Assembly (NCBI GenBank): GCA_041485125.1
Contig: JBGPIT010000237.1
Coordinates: 1 to 7,905, forward strand
Origin: JBGPIT01 sp041485125
GTDB lineage: Bacteria > Desulfobacterota > Binatia > UTPRO1
Length of the DNA stretch: 7,905 nt
Direction: 5' to 3'
Numbering within the stretch: the first letter of the stretch is position 1; each line of letters starts with the position of its first letter. The notes below the pieces were generated by a model. The model worked only from the letters and a program-made list of their open reading frames with translations. It did not search any database and had not been told where the DNA came from. Shown one piece after another: positions 1 to 6,534 of this stretch. Both the position numbers and the translations under genes were made by a program.

Positions 1-1485
1 GACGCCGGCTACGAGAAGCTCCGCAAGGCGGGGCTGATCTGCCTGACGCTCGACCCCAAGTACGGGGGCTTCGCCCTCCCGGCGATCGTCAACTGCGCGT
101 ACCTGGAGATGGTCTCGCGGGCCGACACGAGCCTCATGACCATCGTGGGCCTGCAAGTCGGCATCGCCGGCGACATCGAGAAGTACGGCAGCGAGGAGAT
201 CAAGCGGCGCTACCTGCCGCGGTTCGCGACGGGTGAGCTGCAAGGGGGCATGGATCTCACCGAGCCGCAGGCGGGCTCCGACCTCGGCGGCATCGTCACG
301 CGCATCACGCGCGAAGACGGCCGCTACTTCATCCATGGTGAGAAGATCTTCATTACCAACGGCGGCGCGCCGATTCATCTCGTCCTGGCACGCTCGACCG
401 CCACGTTCGAGCAGAGCAAAGGCACCACCCACGGACTGAGCCTGATGCTCTGTCCGGTGACCCTGCCGGACGGCACGTCGAATCGCGTTCACGTCGCGCG
501 CATCGAGAAGAAGATGGGGCTGCATGGATCGCCCACCTGCGTGATCGCGTTCGACCACGCCGAGGCCTTCCTGCTGGGGCGCGAAGATGAAGGCTTTCGC
601 GCCGTGCTCGATCTCATGAACCATGCGCGTCTCGGCGTGGCGGCGCAGGCGATCGGGGTCGCCGACGCCGCCTACCATTGTGCACGCGAGTACGCGGCCG
701 AGCGCGTGCAGTTCGGCCGGCCGGTCATCGAGCAGCCGTTGGTCAAGTCGATGCTGACGCTGATGGTCATCAACATTCAGGCCGCACGCGCGTTACTCTA
801 CCGCACCTCTGCCCTGATCGACGTGACCGAGGCGATCCGGGTGTACCTGGACTCCGCGCGTGGGGCAGCCGATCCGCAGCGCGCGGCCCTCGAGCAGGAG
901 GTCCAACACAACAACCAGCTGATTCGCTTCTTCACGCCGCTCTGTAAGTACTATGCCACCGAGATCAGCAACGACGTCACGCGCAAGGGCATTCAAGTGC
1001 ACGGCGGCATCGGCTACATGGCCGAGTCGCCGGCCGGCCACTATCATTTGGACTCGATCATCACGACCCTCTACGAGGGCACCTCGGAGATCCAAGCGAG
1101 CTTCGCCCTGCGTGAGATGGCTCGCGGCGCCTTGGTCGCCACCCTCGACAACGTACGCGACGAGCTCGCGCCGCTGCGCGAGCGCCATCCGAACCTCGTC
1201 GACCTCGTACGTGAGGGCATCGACAAGTGGATCACCCCATCGATCGCGGCGCTCATGGGTGACCCGCAGTACGCGCTGCTCAACGCCAAGCGAGTATGCG
1301 AGATGGTGATCGACGTGATCGTCTCCGCGGAGCTGCTGCTGCAGGCTGATCTCTCGGAGGAGAAACGCGAGCTGGCCGCCTCGTTCGTCCACCGTCACAT
1401 GCTAGCCGTCGAGATGAACGCACGGCGCATCAGCAGCGGCGACGCCTCGCGCATCAAGCGCTACGACAAGATCCTCGGCCTCTAG
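1..1485 (+). CDS. Acyl-CoA dehydrogenase, DmdC-like long form (5' end cut by window)
   Basis: FAD-dependent enzyme that introduces an alpha-beta double bond into an acyl-CoA thioester in the cytoplasm, passing electrons to electron-transfer flavoprotein. The frame is open from base 1, so the true start lies upstream; 494 residues are visible. In visible numbering, D-L-T-E-P-Q-A-G-S-D (85-94) is the conserved middle-domain flavin/substrate motif, Q-F-G-R-P is the usual C-terminal-domain motif, and L-Y-E-G-T-S-E-I-Q carries the probable catalytic Glu359. About 120 further residues follow the Y-E-G-T motif, matching the extra C-terminal domain of the roughly 590-600 residue subfamily that includes 3-methylmercaptopropionyl-CoA dehydrogenase (DmdC). 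About 100 N-terminal residues are probably missing. The substrate cannot be read from sequence: many relatives labelled DmdC have unknown acyl-CoA substrates. The TAG stop lies in the left edge of the palindromic element that follows. The family call is secure; the subfamily call is moderate. Confidence 0.95.
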   Translation, partial: DAGYEKLRKAGLICLTLDPKYGGFALPAIVNCAYLEMVSRADTSLMTIVGLQVGIAGDIEKYGSEEIKRRYLPRFATGELQGGMDLTEPQAGSDLGGIVTRITREDGRYFIHGEKIFITNGGAPIHLVLARSTATFEQSKGTTHGLSLMLCPVTLPDGTSNRVHVARIEKKMGLHGSPTCVIAFDHAEAFLLGREDEGFRAVLDLMNHARLGVAAQAIGVADAAYHCAREYAAERVQFGRPVIEQPLVKSMLTLMVINIQAARALLYRTSALIDVTEAIRVYLDSARGAADPQRAALEQEVQHNNQLIRFFTPLCKYYATEISNDVTRKGIQVHGGIGYMAESPAGHYHLDSIITTLYEGTSEIQASFALREMARGALVATLDNVRDELAPLRERHPNLVDLVREGIDKWITPSIAALMGDPQYALLNAKRVCEMVIDVIVSAELLLQADLSEEKRELAASFVHRHMLAVEMNARRISSGDASRIKRYDKILGL

Positions 1486-1564
1486 TGTCCCGATTCCGAA
1501 GTTCGCCACCTAATTCCGCGGCTCTCGCGGACTTAGGCAACGAACTTCGGAACCGGGACACTAG
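1482..1564. repeat. 83-bp near-perfect palindrome, MITE-like, flanked by CTAG
   Basis: The outer arms 1482-1505 and 1541-1564 are reverse complements over 24 bp with one mismatch. Inside them, after a 3x3 internal loop (1506-1508 against 1538-1540), arms 1509-1520 and 1526-1537 pair over 12 bp with one mismatch around the 5-nt loop GCTCT. The whole segment can fold as one 39-position stem. Both ends are CTAG. If CTAG is a 4-bp target duplication, the element proper is 75 bp with 20-bp terminal inverted repeats beginning TGTCCCG. It encodes nothing and has no transposase nearby, as expected of a MITE or an intergenic REP/BIME-like unit. The hairpin could also stop or stabilise the upstream transcript, but no T-run follows. 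Only one copy is in the window, so mobility is inferred. Confidence 0.75.
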
Positions 1565-1755
1565 CGACGGAAACCCAGTCGACGCTGCGCGTCCGGACAG
1601 CTGCACGCAGCGAGCGCGGCCAAGAGGGGCTGCGCCGGCGGGCGGACGTCAGCCCGCGAGCGCGCTCCGGAAGCGTCGACTATCCTCGCGTGGGGCGACC
1701 GGCTCTGCCCGCTCGCGAAGCTTGAAAACGCGCCCGGATGGCTCGATGGTGCGGT

Positions 1756-1763
1756 GGAGGAGA
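1756..1763 (+). promoter_or_regulatory. Shine-Dalgarno site selecting the GTG start at 1771
   Basis: GGAGGAGA lies just before GTG 1771, with 10 nt between GGAGG and the start. The alternative in-frame ATG at 1738 has no comparable purine-rich site and would add 11 residues outside the conserved family region. A TTGAAA box at 1722-1727 resembles a -35 element, but no convincing -10 follows at proper spacing, so I do not call a promoter. Confidence 0.65.
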
Positions 1764-1770
1764 GCGAGCC

Positions 1771-2709
1771 GTGTTTGAGAACGTCCCGAGCCGCACGGCC
1801 GAAGCCGTCTGCCTGATGCGGGCCTTCGAGCACGCGCGCCCGAAGGGGCCGCGCGTCGTCGACGACCCCTACGCCCACTGGTTCCTGCGACCGCTGGCGC
1901 GCGCCGCCGTCGCCTACGAGGGCGCGGGCCCGGATCTCGGGCGCTACACCGACTGGGCGACGGATGGTCTGCTGCAGTTCGTCCTCGCCCGTCATCGCTA
2001 CATGGACGATGCGCTCGCACGCGCACTGCGCGGGAAGGTCGAGCAGGTCGTCCTGCTCGGCGCGGGATATGACATGCGGGCCTACCGCTTCGCGAAGGCG
2101 CTGCGCGAGCGGCCGCTCTTCGAGATCGACCACCCGGCCACGAGCGGCCGCAAGGCCGGCATCGTCGCCCGGCACGCCGAGGAGTTGCCGCCGGCCGAAG
2201 TGCGCCGTGTCGCGGTAGACTTCGAGACCCAGTCCTTCCGCGATGAGTTGCGCAAGGCCGGCTTCCGCGAGCGCCGCAAGACTTTCTTCGTGTGGGAAGG
2301 CGTCTCGATGTACCTGACGCGCACCGCGGTAAAAAAGACGCTCGAGATTTTGCGCGCCATGAGCGCTCCCGGTTCGCAGGTGGTCATGGATCTCTGGTTC
2401 CTGCCCGACGAGCACGACCTGAGATCGGCGGCGCGGCGCTTCTCCTCGAACTTGCTGGCTCTTCTCGGCGAGCCCGTGACCTTCGGCCTGCACCCCGAGG
2501 ACGCCGGGCCGTTCTTCGACCGCCTCGGCTTCCGCCTGCAGGACGTCGCCGACGCCGGCGTTCTGCGGCACCGCTACTTCACGCCGACGACGCACATCTA
2601 TCCGACCAACTACGTCGTCTGCGCCGTCACGCGGCCCGGGCGTCTGCTGCGCCGATCGGGGCGCCGCGGGTCGAGATCGCGCGCCGTTCGACGAGAGCGC
2701 TCGATATGA
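1771..2709 (+). CDS. Class I SAM-dependent methyltransferase, leucine carboxyl methyltransferase (LCM) family
   Basis: A cytoplasmic S-adenosylmethionine-dependent methyltransferase of the bacterial LCM/TIGR00027 type; the acceptor is unknown for most members. With the GTG start it has 312 residues, normal for the family. The N-terminal P-S-R-T-A-E-A-V (6-13) matches the usual family opening. Motif I is V-V-L-L-G-A-G-Y-D (93-101), followed by R-A-Y-R (103-106). The acidic F-E-I-D-H-P (117-122) should bind the SAM ribose; V-D-F (149-151) and W-E-G-V-S-M-Y-L (175-182) complete the core. The domain ends near N-Y-V-V-C-A-V (280-286), after which about 25 residues are mostly Arg, Gly and Ser and look non-conserved. 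The stop overlaps the ATG of the hflC remnant as ATGA. Some catalogues may start at ATG 1738. Family certain, substrate unknown. Confidence 0.9.
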   Translation: MFENVPSRTAEAVCLMRAFEHARPKGPRVVDDPYAHWFLRPLARAAVAYEGAGPDLGRYTDWATDGLLQFVLARHRYMDDALARALRGKVEQVVLLGAGYDMRAYRFAKALRERPLFEIDHPATSGRKAGIVARHAEELPPAEVRRVAVDFETQSFRDELRKAGFRERRKTFFVWEGVSMYLTRTAVKKTLEILRAMSAPGSQVVMDLWFLPDEHDLRSAARRFSSNLLALLGEPVTFGLHPEDAGPFFDRLGFRLQDVADAGVLRHRYFTPTTHIYPTNYVVCAVTRPGRLLRRSGRRGSRSRAVRRERSI

Positions 2710-2861
2710 AAGGCGATGCGCAAGCGGTGAAGATCTTCGCCGACGCCGACGGGCATGACCCGGAGTTCTACCAACTCGTGCGTAGCCTCGATGCCTATCG
2801 CAATTCGATCACAACTCGATCGACTCAAAGACCGATAGCCTCGGCGGACGGCTGTGCTTGA
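2706..2861 (+). pseudogene. hflC: Remnant of the HflC (SPFH/band 7) C-terminus
   Basis: The reading frame from ATG 2706 begins M-K-G-D-A-Q-A-V-K-I-F-A-D-A and continues G-H-D-P-E-F-Y-Q-L-V-R-S-L-D-A-Y-R-N-S-I, ending near 2810. This is the conserved HflC pattern G-D-A-x-(8)-A-x-(3)-D-P-E-F-Y-x-(3)-R-S-L-x-A-Y-R. HflC, with HflK, is a membrane-bound regulator of the FtsH protease. Only about 35 of roughly 300 residues remain: no N-terminal membrane segment, no SPFH core, no hflK. After 2810 the frame loses similarity. TCGATCACAAC (2805-2815) is followed by TCGATCGAC (2816-2824); removing those 11 bases restores a reading Y-R-N-S-I-D-S-K-T-D-S-L, closer to HflC tails, which suggests a small imperfect duplication broke the frame. 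It may alternatively be expressed as a roughly 51-residue peptide through ATGA coupling with the methyltransferase, but a decayed fragment is more likely. Confidence 0.6.
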
Positions 2862-2944
2862 AGGGCGTTGCCCTCCGTTGACAGCGACCCGAGTGCAATA
2901 CCAACTAACACCGCTACTGACACCAGCGTCGCGCGCAAGGCGTA

Positions 2945-2967
2945 AGTCAGCGTCCCCGACGGGATTC
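2945..2967 (-). repeat. att-like copy of the tRNA-Glu 3' end (left copy of 23-bp direct repeat)
   Basis: These 23 bases are identical to 6512-6534 in the same orientation. Read on the - strand they hold the last 17 bases of tRNA-Glu, from within the T-loop through the discriminator G, plus 6 bases of its 3' flank. Similarity ends abruptly on both sides and no further tRNA sequence adjoins, so this is a detached 3' fragment, not a decayed full tRNA. Exact identity over 23 bp in a window this size is not expected by chance. The arrangement matches an attachment-site half left by integration into a tRNA gene. Confidence 0.65.
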
Positions 2968-2979
2968 CCACGCCATTCT

Positions 2980-3013
2980 GCCTTGATGTTCCGATCGTCG
3001 GAACGGTCAAGGC
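2980..3013. repeat. Strong inverted repeat (hairpin) beside the att-like copy
   Basis: Arms GCCTTGA (2980-2986) plus GTTCCGA (2988-2994) pair with TCGGAAC (2998-3004) plus TCAAGGC (3007-3013), giving 14 bp around a TCG loop with one small 1x2 internal loop. No T-run follows on either strand, so it is not a classical intrinsic terminator. It lies 13 bp from the tRNA-derived repeat and could be a recombinase arm site, a transcript end structure, or a relic of the rearrangement. Confidence 0.5.
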
Positions 3014-3293
3014 CGTCGCGTGAACGGTGCCGCACCCCCGACGCCCAACTCAGCTTCCCACGCACACATACGACCCGCCGCCCTCATAGCAAGACTCGTT
3101 TTGGGTTGCAGCATTCGGTGGGCCCGCAAACGGTCGACGCGGCTTCAGAAGGGCAAGGGGTTTGACGGGCAGAGCTGGATCGGAAGGGCGTGCGCTTAAG
3201 TCCCGGGCTCTCGCACACGGCAGGCGGGGGTATGTCTATTCGAATACCAGCGCTAGCGACATTCGTTGGCCACCCGAGCTAGCTGACGAACAT

Positions 3294-6200
3294 CTACTCA
3301 CCCCGGGTCCTCGCGTTGGTGGGTTCGGCGCGCGCGGCTTCTCCCTCCCTTGCCGCGTCCCTCGAACCCCGAGTCGGCCGCTGGCCCCCTCGGCCCGGGC
3401 CACCGGAGTGTTTCGTTCGACCGGAACGGCCCCCGGGGCCGCCTCCGGCGAAATCGCCGTCGGGACCACCCGATGGGCTGACGTGCAGCTTCACGTGATC
3501 CATCACGCGCGTGCAGGCGGCCTTGAACCTGTCCTCGAGCGCGCCCGTATTCTCGCCGGGCACCTGTACGATTCGCCGCCACGCCTCCCGCGCTTCTTCG
3601 ACGGCTTTGCCGGCGGCACGCCACTTCGCGTCGTCGGGGCGAACACCCATCGCATTGCTCGCGAGCGCCGATCGCAGCCGGTCCGCGAGCAGCTCGGTGG
3701 CGGACTTGTCCGTCGCCGCGACGCGCATTTCTTCCCTGCCGAGGGACTCGACCTTCGAGATGAGCCTTTCCATGCGCTCACCGATCGCGGCAGGATCGAG
3801 GTCCGTGCCAGCGAACGCGGCCGGCGACCGCGAGACCAGCGCGGCAAGGGCGGCCGTCCATCGTTCGTGCAACGCCGTCGCACCAGCCCCCTCGACGTGC
3901 GGCGCGTTCAAGATCGTCGTCCGCAGCGTTTGCACCTGAGCGGCGAGATCGCTCGGCGCCTCTTCGAGCGCGGCGAGGCTTTCCAGCGCGACCACCAGCG
4001 CCTCGCGCTCAGCAAGCTGTTCAGCGGCGGCGACCTTGTGCCGATTGTGGTACCGCTCGAAGAACTTGTCCGCGGCTGAACGGAACCGGTTCCACACGAC
4101 TTCGCTCTTGTCGTGGCGGACCGGGCCGACGGCCTTCCATTCGGCTTGCAGTTTCTTCACCTCGGAGGCGGCGGTGTCCCACTCCGTCGATTCCGTCAAC
4201 TGTTCCGCCCGCTCGCACAGGGCTTCCTTGCGCGCCAGGCTCTCGTTCCACTCCTCCTTCTTGGAGCTCAGAGCGTCGCGGCGACGGGTGAAGAAAGTAT
4301 TGCACGCGGCGCGGAAGCGCTGCGCCAGATTGCGCGCCGGATCGCCCGGCACCGGCCCGGTGTCCTCCCAGGCTTTCTGCAGCTCCTGGAAGCGTGCGGC
4401 CGTCTTGCTCCAGTCGGTCGAGTCGGCCAGCGCTTCCGCCTGCGCGATGAGCGCGGCCTTGGCGGCGAGGTTCGTGCTTCGCTCCTGTCGTACCTGGGCG
4501 AAGTAGATCTCGCAGCGGCCGCGGATGAAGTCGATCGCCGTCTTGAACCGATCCCATAACCGCTGCGCGCTGTGGTGCGGCGCGTCCGCAACCTTCTGCC
4601 ATCGCGACTGGAGCTCGCGCAGCGCTTTCGCCGTGGCCGCCAAATCGCTCGCCGCGCCCACCTCTTCTTCGGCCTTCAGCGACGCGACGATGGCTTCCGC
4701 CATCCCGATGAGCTCTTCTTGCGGCTGGACGTTGGCAAACCTATGCCACTCGTCCAGGTCGCGCAGCGTGTTCACGCGACGTGCGATCTGGTCCTGCAAC
4801 GTGCGCAGGGCCGCAAGGGCTTCACCCTTTCCTTTCGTCGTCTCACCCTTGCCCACGTTCTCGACGGCGGTCGTGATGTCGCGCAGTAGTCGTTCGCCTT
4901 CACGCAAGGTGACCGTGCCCGATTCGGCCGTGCGCGTGGCTCGGGCCACCAACCGCGCGAGCTTCGCGACCTGATCCAGTGTGGCCTTCGCCACGGCGTC
5001 GCGCGCCGCCGTCTCACGCGCCTCGAACACGTTTGAGACGACGGCCAGGCGCTCCAGTAGATCGGCGGCCGGCCGCGACGCATCGTTCAGCGTGGCCGCC
5101 AGCCCCCGCGCTTCGCGCGATAGCGCCCGCCAACGGTCGGCGGCACCTTTCGCTTCCTGGGTCGAAAGGGACTCTGCCTCGGTGACGAGGGCCTCGAGCG
5201 CGGACCGGACTTCCTGGAGTGCGGTGCCGAGCGCGAGACGTTTCCGGCAGGCCTTCGCAGTCGCTGCGAATCGCGCCGCGAGTTGCTCGACTTCGCGCTC
5301 GTAGCCGACGAGCGGTGTGAGCTGGGCCCACTCCTCTTCGATGGAGCTCAGTTGTTCGAGGACGTTCTCGCCTTCGATCGTTTCGATGCGCCGGCAGAGT
5401 GCCTCGCGGCTCGCCAGACATTCGCCGCGCTGGCGTGTCTCTTCAAGGGCGGCAGCGATCTCGCTTCGGCGCTGGGTCATGCGCAGGCGCGCAGCATCGG
5501 CGCCCGCGCCGAATCGCCGCGTTGCCGCCGCGTCCGTGCTCGCCAGCGTGTCCCAGGCGGCACTGAGGCGCGCAAGATCCGCCGCGATGCGATCGGGATC
5601 GGTGACGTCCGTGAGGCTCTCGACGGCGGCACACAACGACGCTTCGTGCTTTCGCCGCTCCTCTTCGGCGACGCGACGGGCATTGTCCGTATCTTCGATT
5701 GCCTGCAGCATCATCTTCGCGCGCCGAGCGACGGCTTTCTGCTGCGTGCGTGCTTCGATGGTCCTGAGGAGGGCCGCGTCCGAGCCGGGCGTCGGTCCGC
5801 CAGCCACCACGCGATCGAACGCGGCCAGCGCAACCTCCCTGTGCTCGCTGTTCAGCGCGGTAGCGAGCAGCTCGTCGGCCGAGCCCAGGCGGGCCACAGC
5901 GGCGAGCGCCGTGCTCTCCACTTTCGCCTGACGGGCAACGCCGCCGAGCGCACGTTGATCCGTCAATCTCGCGAGTGCGATCCCGCGGACGTCATCGGCA
6001 GCCGTGCTCTTCGCGATCACCGACACGCGCCGGACGTCCGACAACAGGCCGGCGGCTGTCGCGGCGTCGGGATTCGACGCGTCGAGGGCCAGCGCGAGCA
6101 ATCGATCCGCCGCGGCATCCTGCACGCCCCGGTCGGTATCAGATGTGGTCACGCGCCCCAGAACGACCGGGTCGACGACCTTCGCAAGGGCCGCCGTCCG

Positions 6201-6338
6201 GACCTCGGCATCGGGGTCGTGCTCCGCAAGTGCCGCGAGCTCGATGGCGTCACCCAGCTCGGAGATCGCCTGCAGTCGAACGACGGGGTCGGAGTGCTTC
6301 CAGCGGGGTTGCGGCTTGAGTCTGTCGAGAATTCCCAT
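3294..6338 (-). CDS. HEAT-repeat and DUF349 coiled-coil protein
   Basis: A 1014-residue cytoplasmic-looking protein; DUF349 proteins have no firmly assigned role. I chose ATG 6338 because M-G-I-L-D-R-L-K followed by W-K-H-S-D-P-V-V-R-L is the typical family N-terminus; the frame stays open to 6482, but those 48 extra residues are Gly/Ala/Arg-rich filler. Residues about 15-215 form short HEAT-like helical repeats (V-R-x-x-A-x-x-x-L-x-D). A charged helix around 215-235 starts a long coiled-coil section. L-D-E-W-H-R-F-A-N (527-535) opens the DUF349 array, with units near 570-620, 625-695 and 700-770, each with a W-x(2)-V/T-G-P/A-x-P-type turn and an R-F-x-x-A-x-x-x-F core; a degenerate fourth lies at 905-950. 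Residues 955-1014 are a Gly/Arg-rich disordered tail that could bind RNA or acidic partners (inference). No membrane segment or signal peptide is seen. tRNA-Glu lies upstream on the same strand. Confidence 0.88.
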   Translation of the reverse strand: MGILDRLKPQPRWKHSDPVVRLQAISELGDAIELAALAEHDPDAEVRTAALAKVVDPVVLGRVTTSDTDRGVQDAAADRLLALALDASNPDAATAAGLLSDVRRVSVIAKSTAADDVRGIALARLTDQRALGGVARQAKVESTALAAVARLGSADELLATALNSEHREVALAAFDRVVAGGPTPGSDAALLRTIEARTQQKAVARRAKMMLQAIEDTDNARRVAEEERRKHEASLCAAVESLTDVTDPDRIAADLARLSAAWDTLASTDAAATRRFGAGADAARLRMTQRRSEIAAALEETRQRGECLASREALCRRIETIEGENVLEQLSSIEEEWAQLTPLVGYEREVEQLAARFAATAKACRKRLALGTALQEVRSALEALVTEAESLSTQEAKGAADRWRALSREARGLAATLNDASRPAADLLERLAVVSNVFEARETAARDAVAKATLDQVAKLARLVARATRTAESGTVTLREGERLLRDITTAVENVGKGETTKGKGEALAALRTLQDQIARRVNTLRDLDEWHRFANVQPQEELIGMAEAIVASLKAEEEVGAASDLAATAKALRELQSRWQKVADAPHHSAQRLWDRFKTAIDFIRGRCEIYFAQVRQERSTNLAAKAALIAQAEALADSTDWSKTAARFQELQKAWEDTGPVPGDPARNLAQRFRAACNTFFTRRRDALSSKKEEWNESLARKEALCERAEQLTESTEWDTAASEVKKLQAEWKAVGPVRHDKSEVVWNRFRSAADKFFERYHNRHKVAAAEQLAEREALVVALESLAALEEAPSDLAAQVQTLRTTILNAPHVEGAGATALHERWTAALAALVSRSPAAFAGTDLDPAAIGERMERLISKVESLGREEMRVAATDKSATELLADRLRSALASNAMGVRPDDAKWRAAGKAVEEAREAWRRIVQVPGENTGALEDRFKAACTRVMDHVKLHVSPSGGPDGDFAGGGPGGRSGRTKHSGGPGRGGQRPTRGSRDAAREGEAARAEPTNARTRGE

Positions 6339-6434
6339 GGGAGGACTAGACGCCTTTGGCTTCAGTGAGTGACCGCCCTGCGTAGCACGGGCCCTCCGCC
6401 CCTGACCATCGGGTCGTCGCGATCCACATCGCCG

Positions 6435-6452
6435 GGCGGGGCACCCCCCGCC
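6435..6452 (-). terminator. G+C-rich hairpin between tRNA-Glu and the DUF349 gene
   Basis: GGCGGGG (6435-6441) and CCCCGCC (6446-6452) form a 7-bp stem with a 4-nt loop, downstream of tRNA-Glu and upstream of the DUF349 start on the - strand. No T-run follows, so termination would be weak or factor-dependent. It may instead shape the 5' leader of the DUF349 transcript. Confidence 0.25.
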
Positions 6453-6511
6453 TGCCGCCGCCGCCTCAACGCGAGCAACCAATTTCAGGGCGTCCGAACG
6501 AGAGGACCCAG

Positions 6512-6534
6512 AGTCAGCGTCCCCGACGGGATTC
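6512..6534 (-). repeat. att-like repeat inside tRNA-Glu (right copy of 23-bp direct repeat)
   Basis: Identical to 2945-2967 over 23 bp, same orientation. It covers the tRNA from mid T-loop to the discriminator base (6518-6534) and 6 bases beyond the gene's 3' end (6512-6517). Shared bases past the tRNA end show that the duplicated unit is not simply conserved tRNA sequence from a second tRNA-Glu gene. A T-loop to 3'-end block is a common attachment-site location for tyrosine recombinases that use tRNA genes. Confidence 0.65.

Larger units (their letters stand above)
2862..3293. other. 432-bp region without a recognisable gene
   Basis: No reading frame here resembles a known protein; the open frames are Arg/Ser-rich and look like by-products of high G+C. 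The region holds a small hairpin (AGGGC 2862-2866 with GCCCT 2870-2874), the tRNA-Glu 3'-end copy at 2945-2967, the strong hairpin at 2980-3013, and the short palindrome TATTCGAATA at 3237-3246 downstream of the DUF349 stop. Parts (about 2800-2930 and 3055-3120) look less G+C-rich than the coding sequence. No clear promoter or T-tailed terminator is seen on either strand. Confidence 0.6.

Noticed and set aside
1578..1680. 9-bp inverted repeat GTCGACGCT (1578-1586) / AGCGTCGAC (1672-1680) before the methyltransferase
   Set aside because: Short arms separated by 85 bases of G+C-rich sequence; such pairs arise by chance often enough that no operator or attenuator is claimed.
1561..2595. 344-codon - strand open frame opposite the methyltransferase
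   Set aside because: The + strand carries clear methyltransferase motifs; the reverse frame shows none and is Arg/Gly/Val-rich.
2968..3060. Possible decayed full tRNA-Glu adjoining the 2945-2967 fragment
   Set aside because: No anticodon arm, D-arm or 5' acceptor strand can be recognised; similarity stops sharply in the T-loop.
3162..4079. Long + strand open frame opposite the DUF349 gene
   Set aside because: Arg/Gly-rich translation with no domain, lying antisense to a well-supported gene; a product of high G+C at third codon positions.
5283..6368. 361-codon + strand open frame antisense to the DUF349 N-terminal half
   Set aside because: Composition follows the complement of the real gene (Arg/Gly/Ala runs) and no motif or ribosome binding site supports it.
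6339..6482. 48-residue N-terminal extension of the DUF349 protein
   Set aside because: Low-complexity Gly/Ala/Arg sequence next to the tRNA; the family N-terminus starts at ATG 6338.
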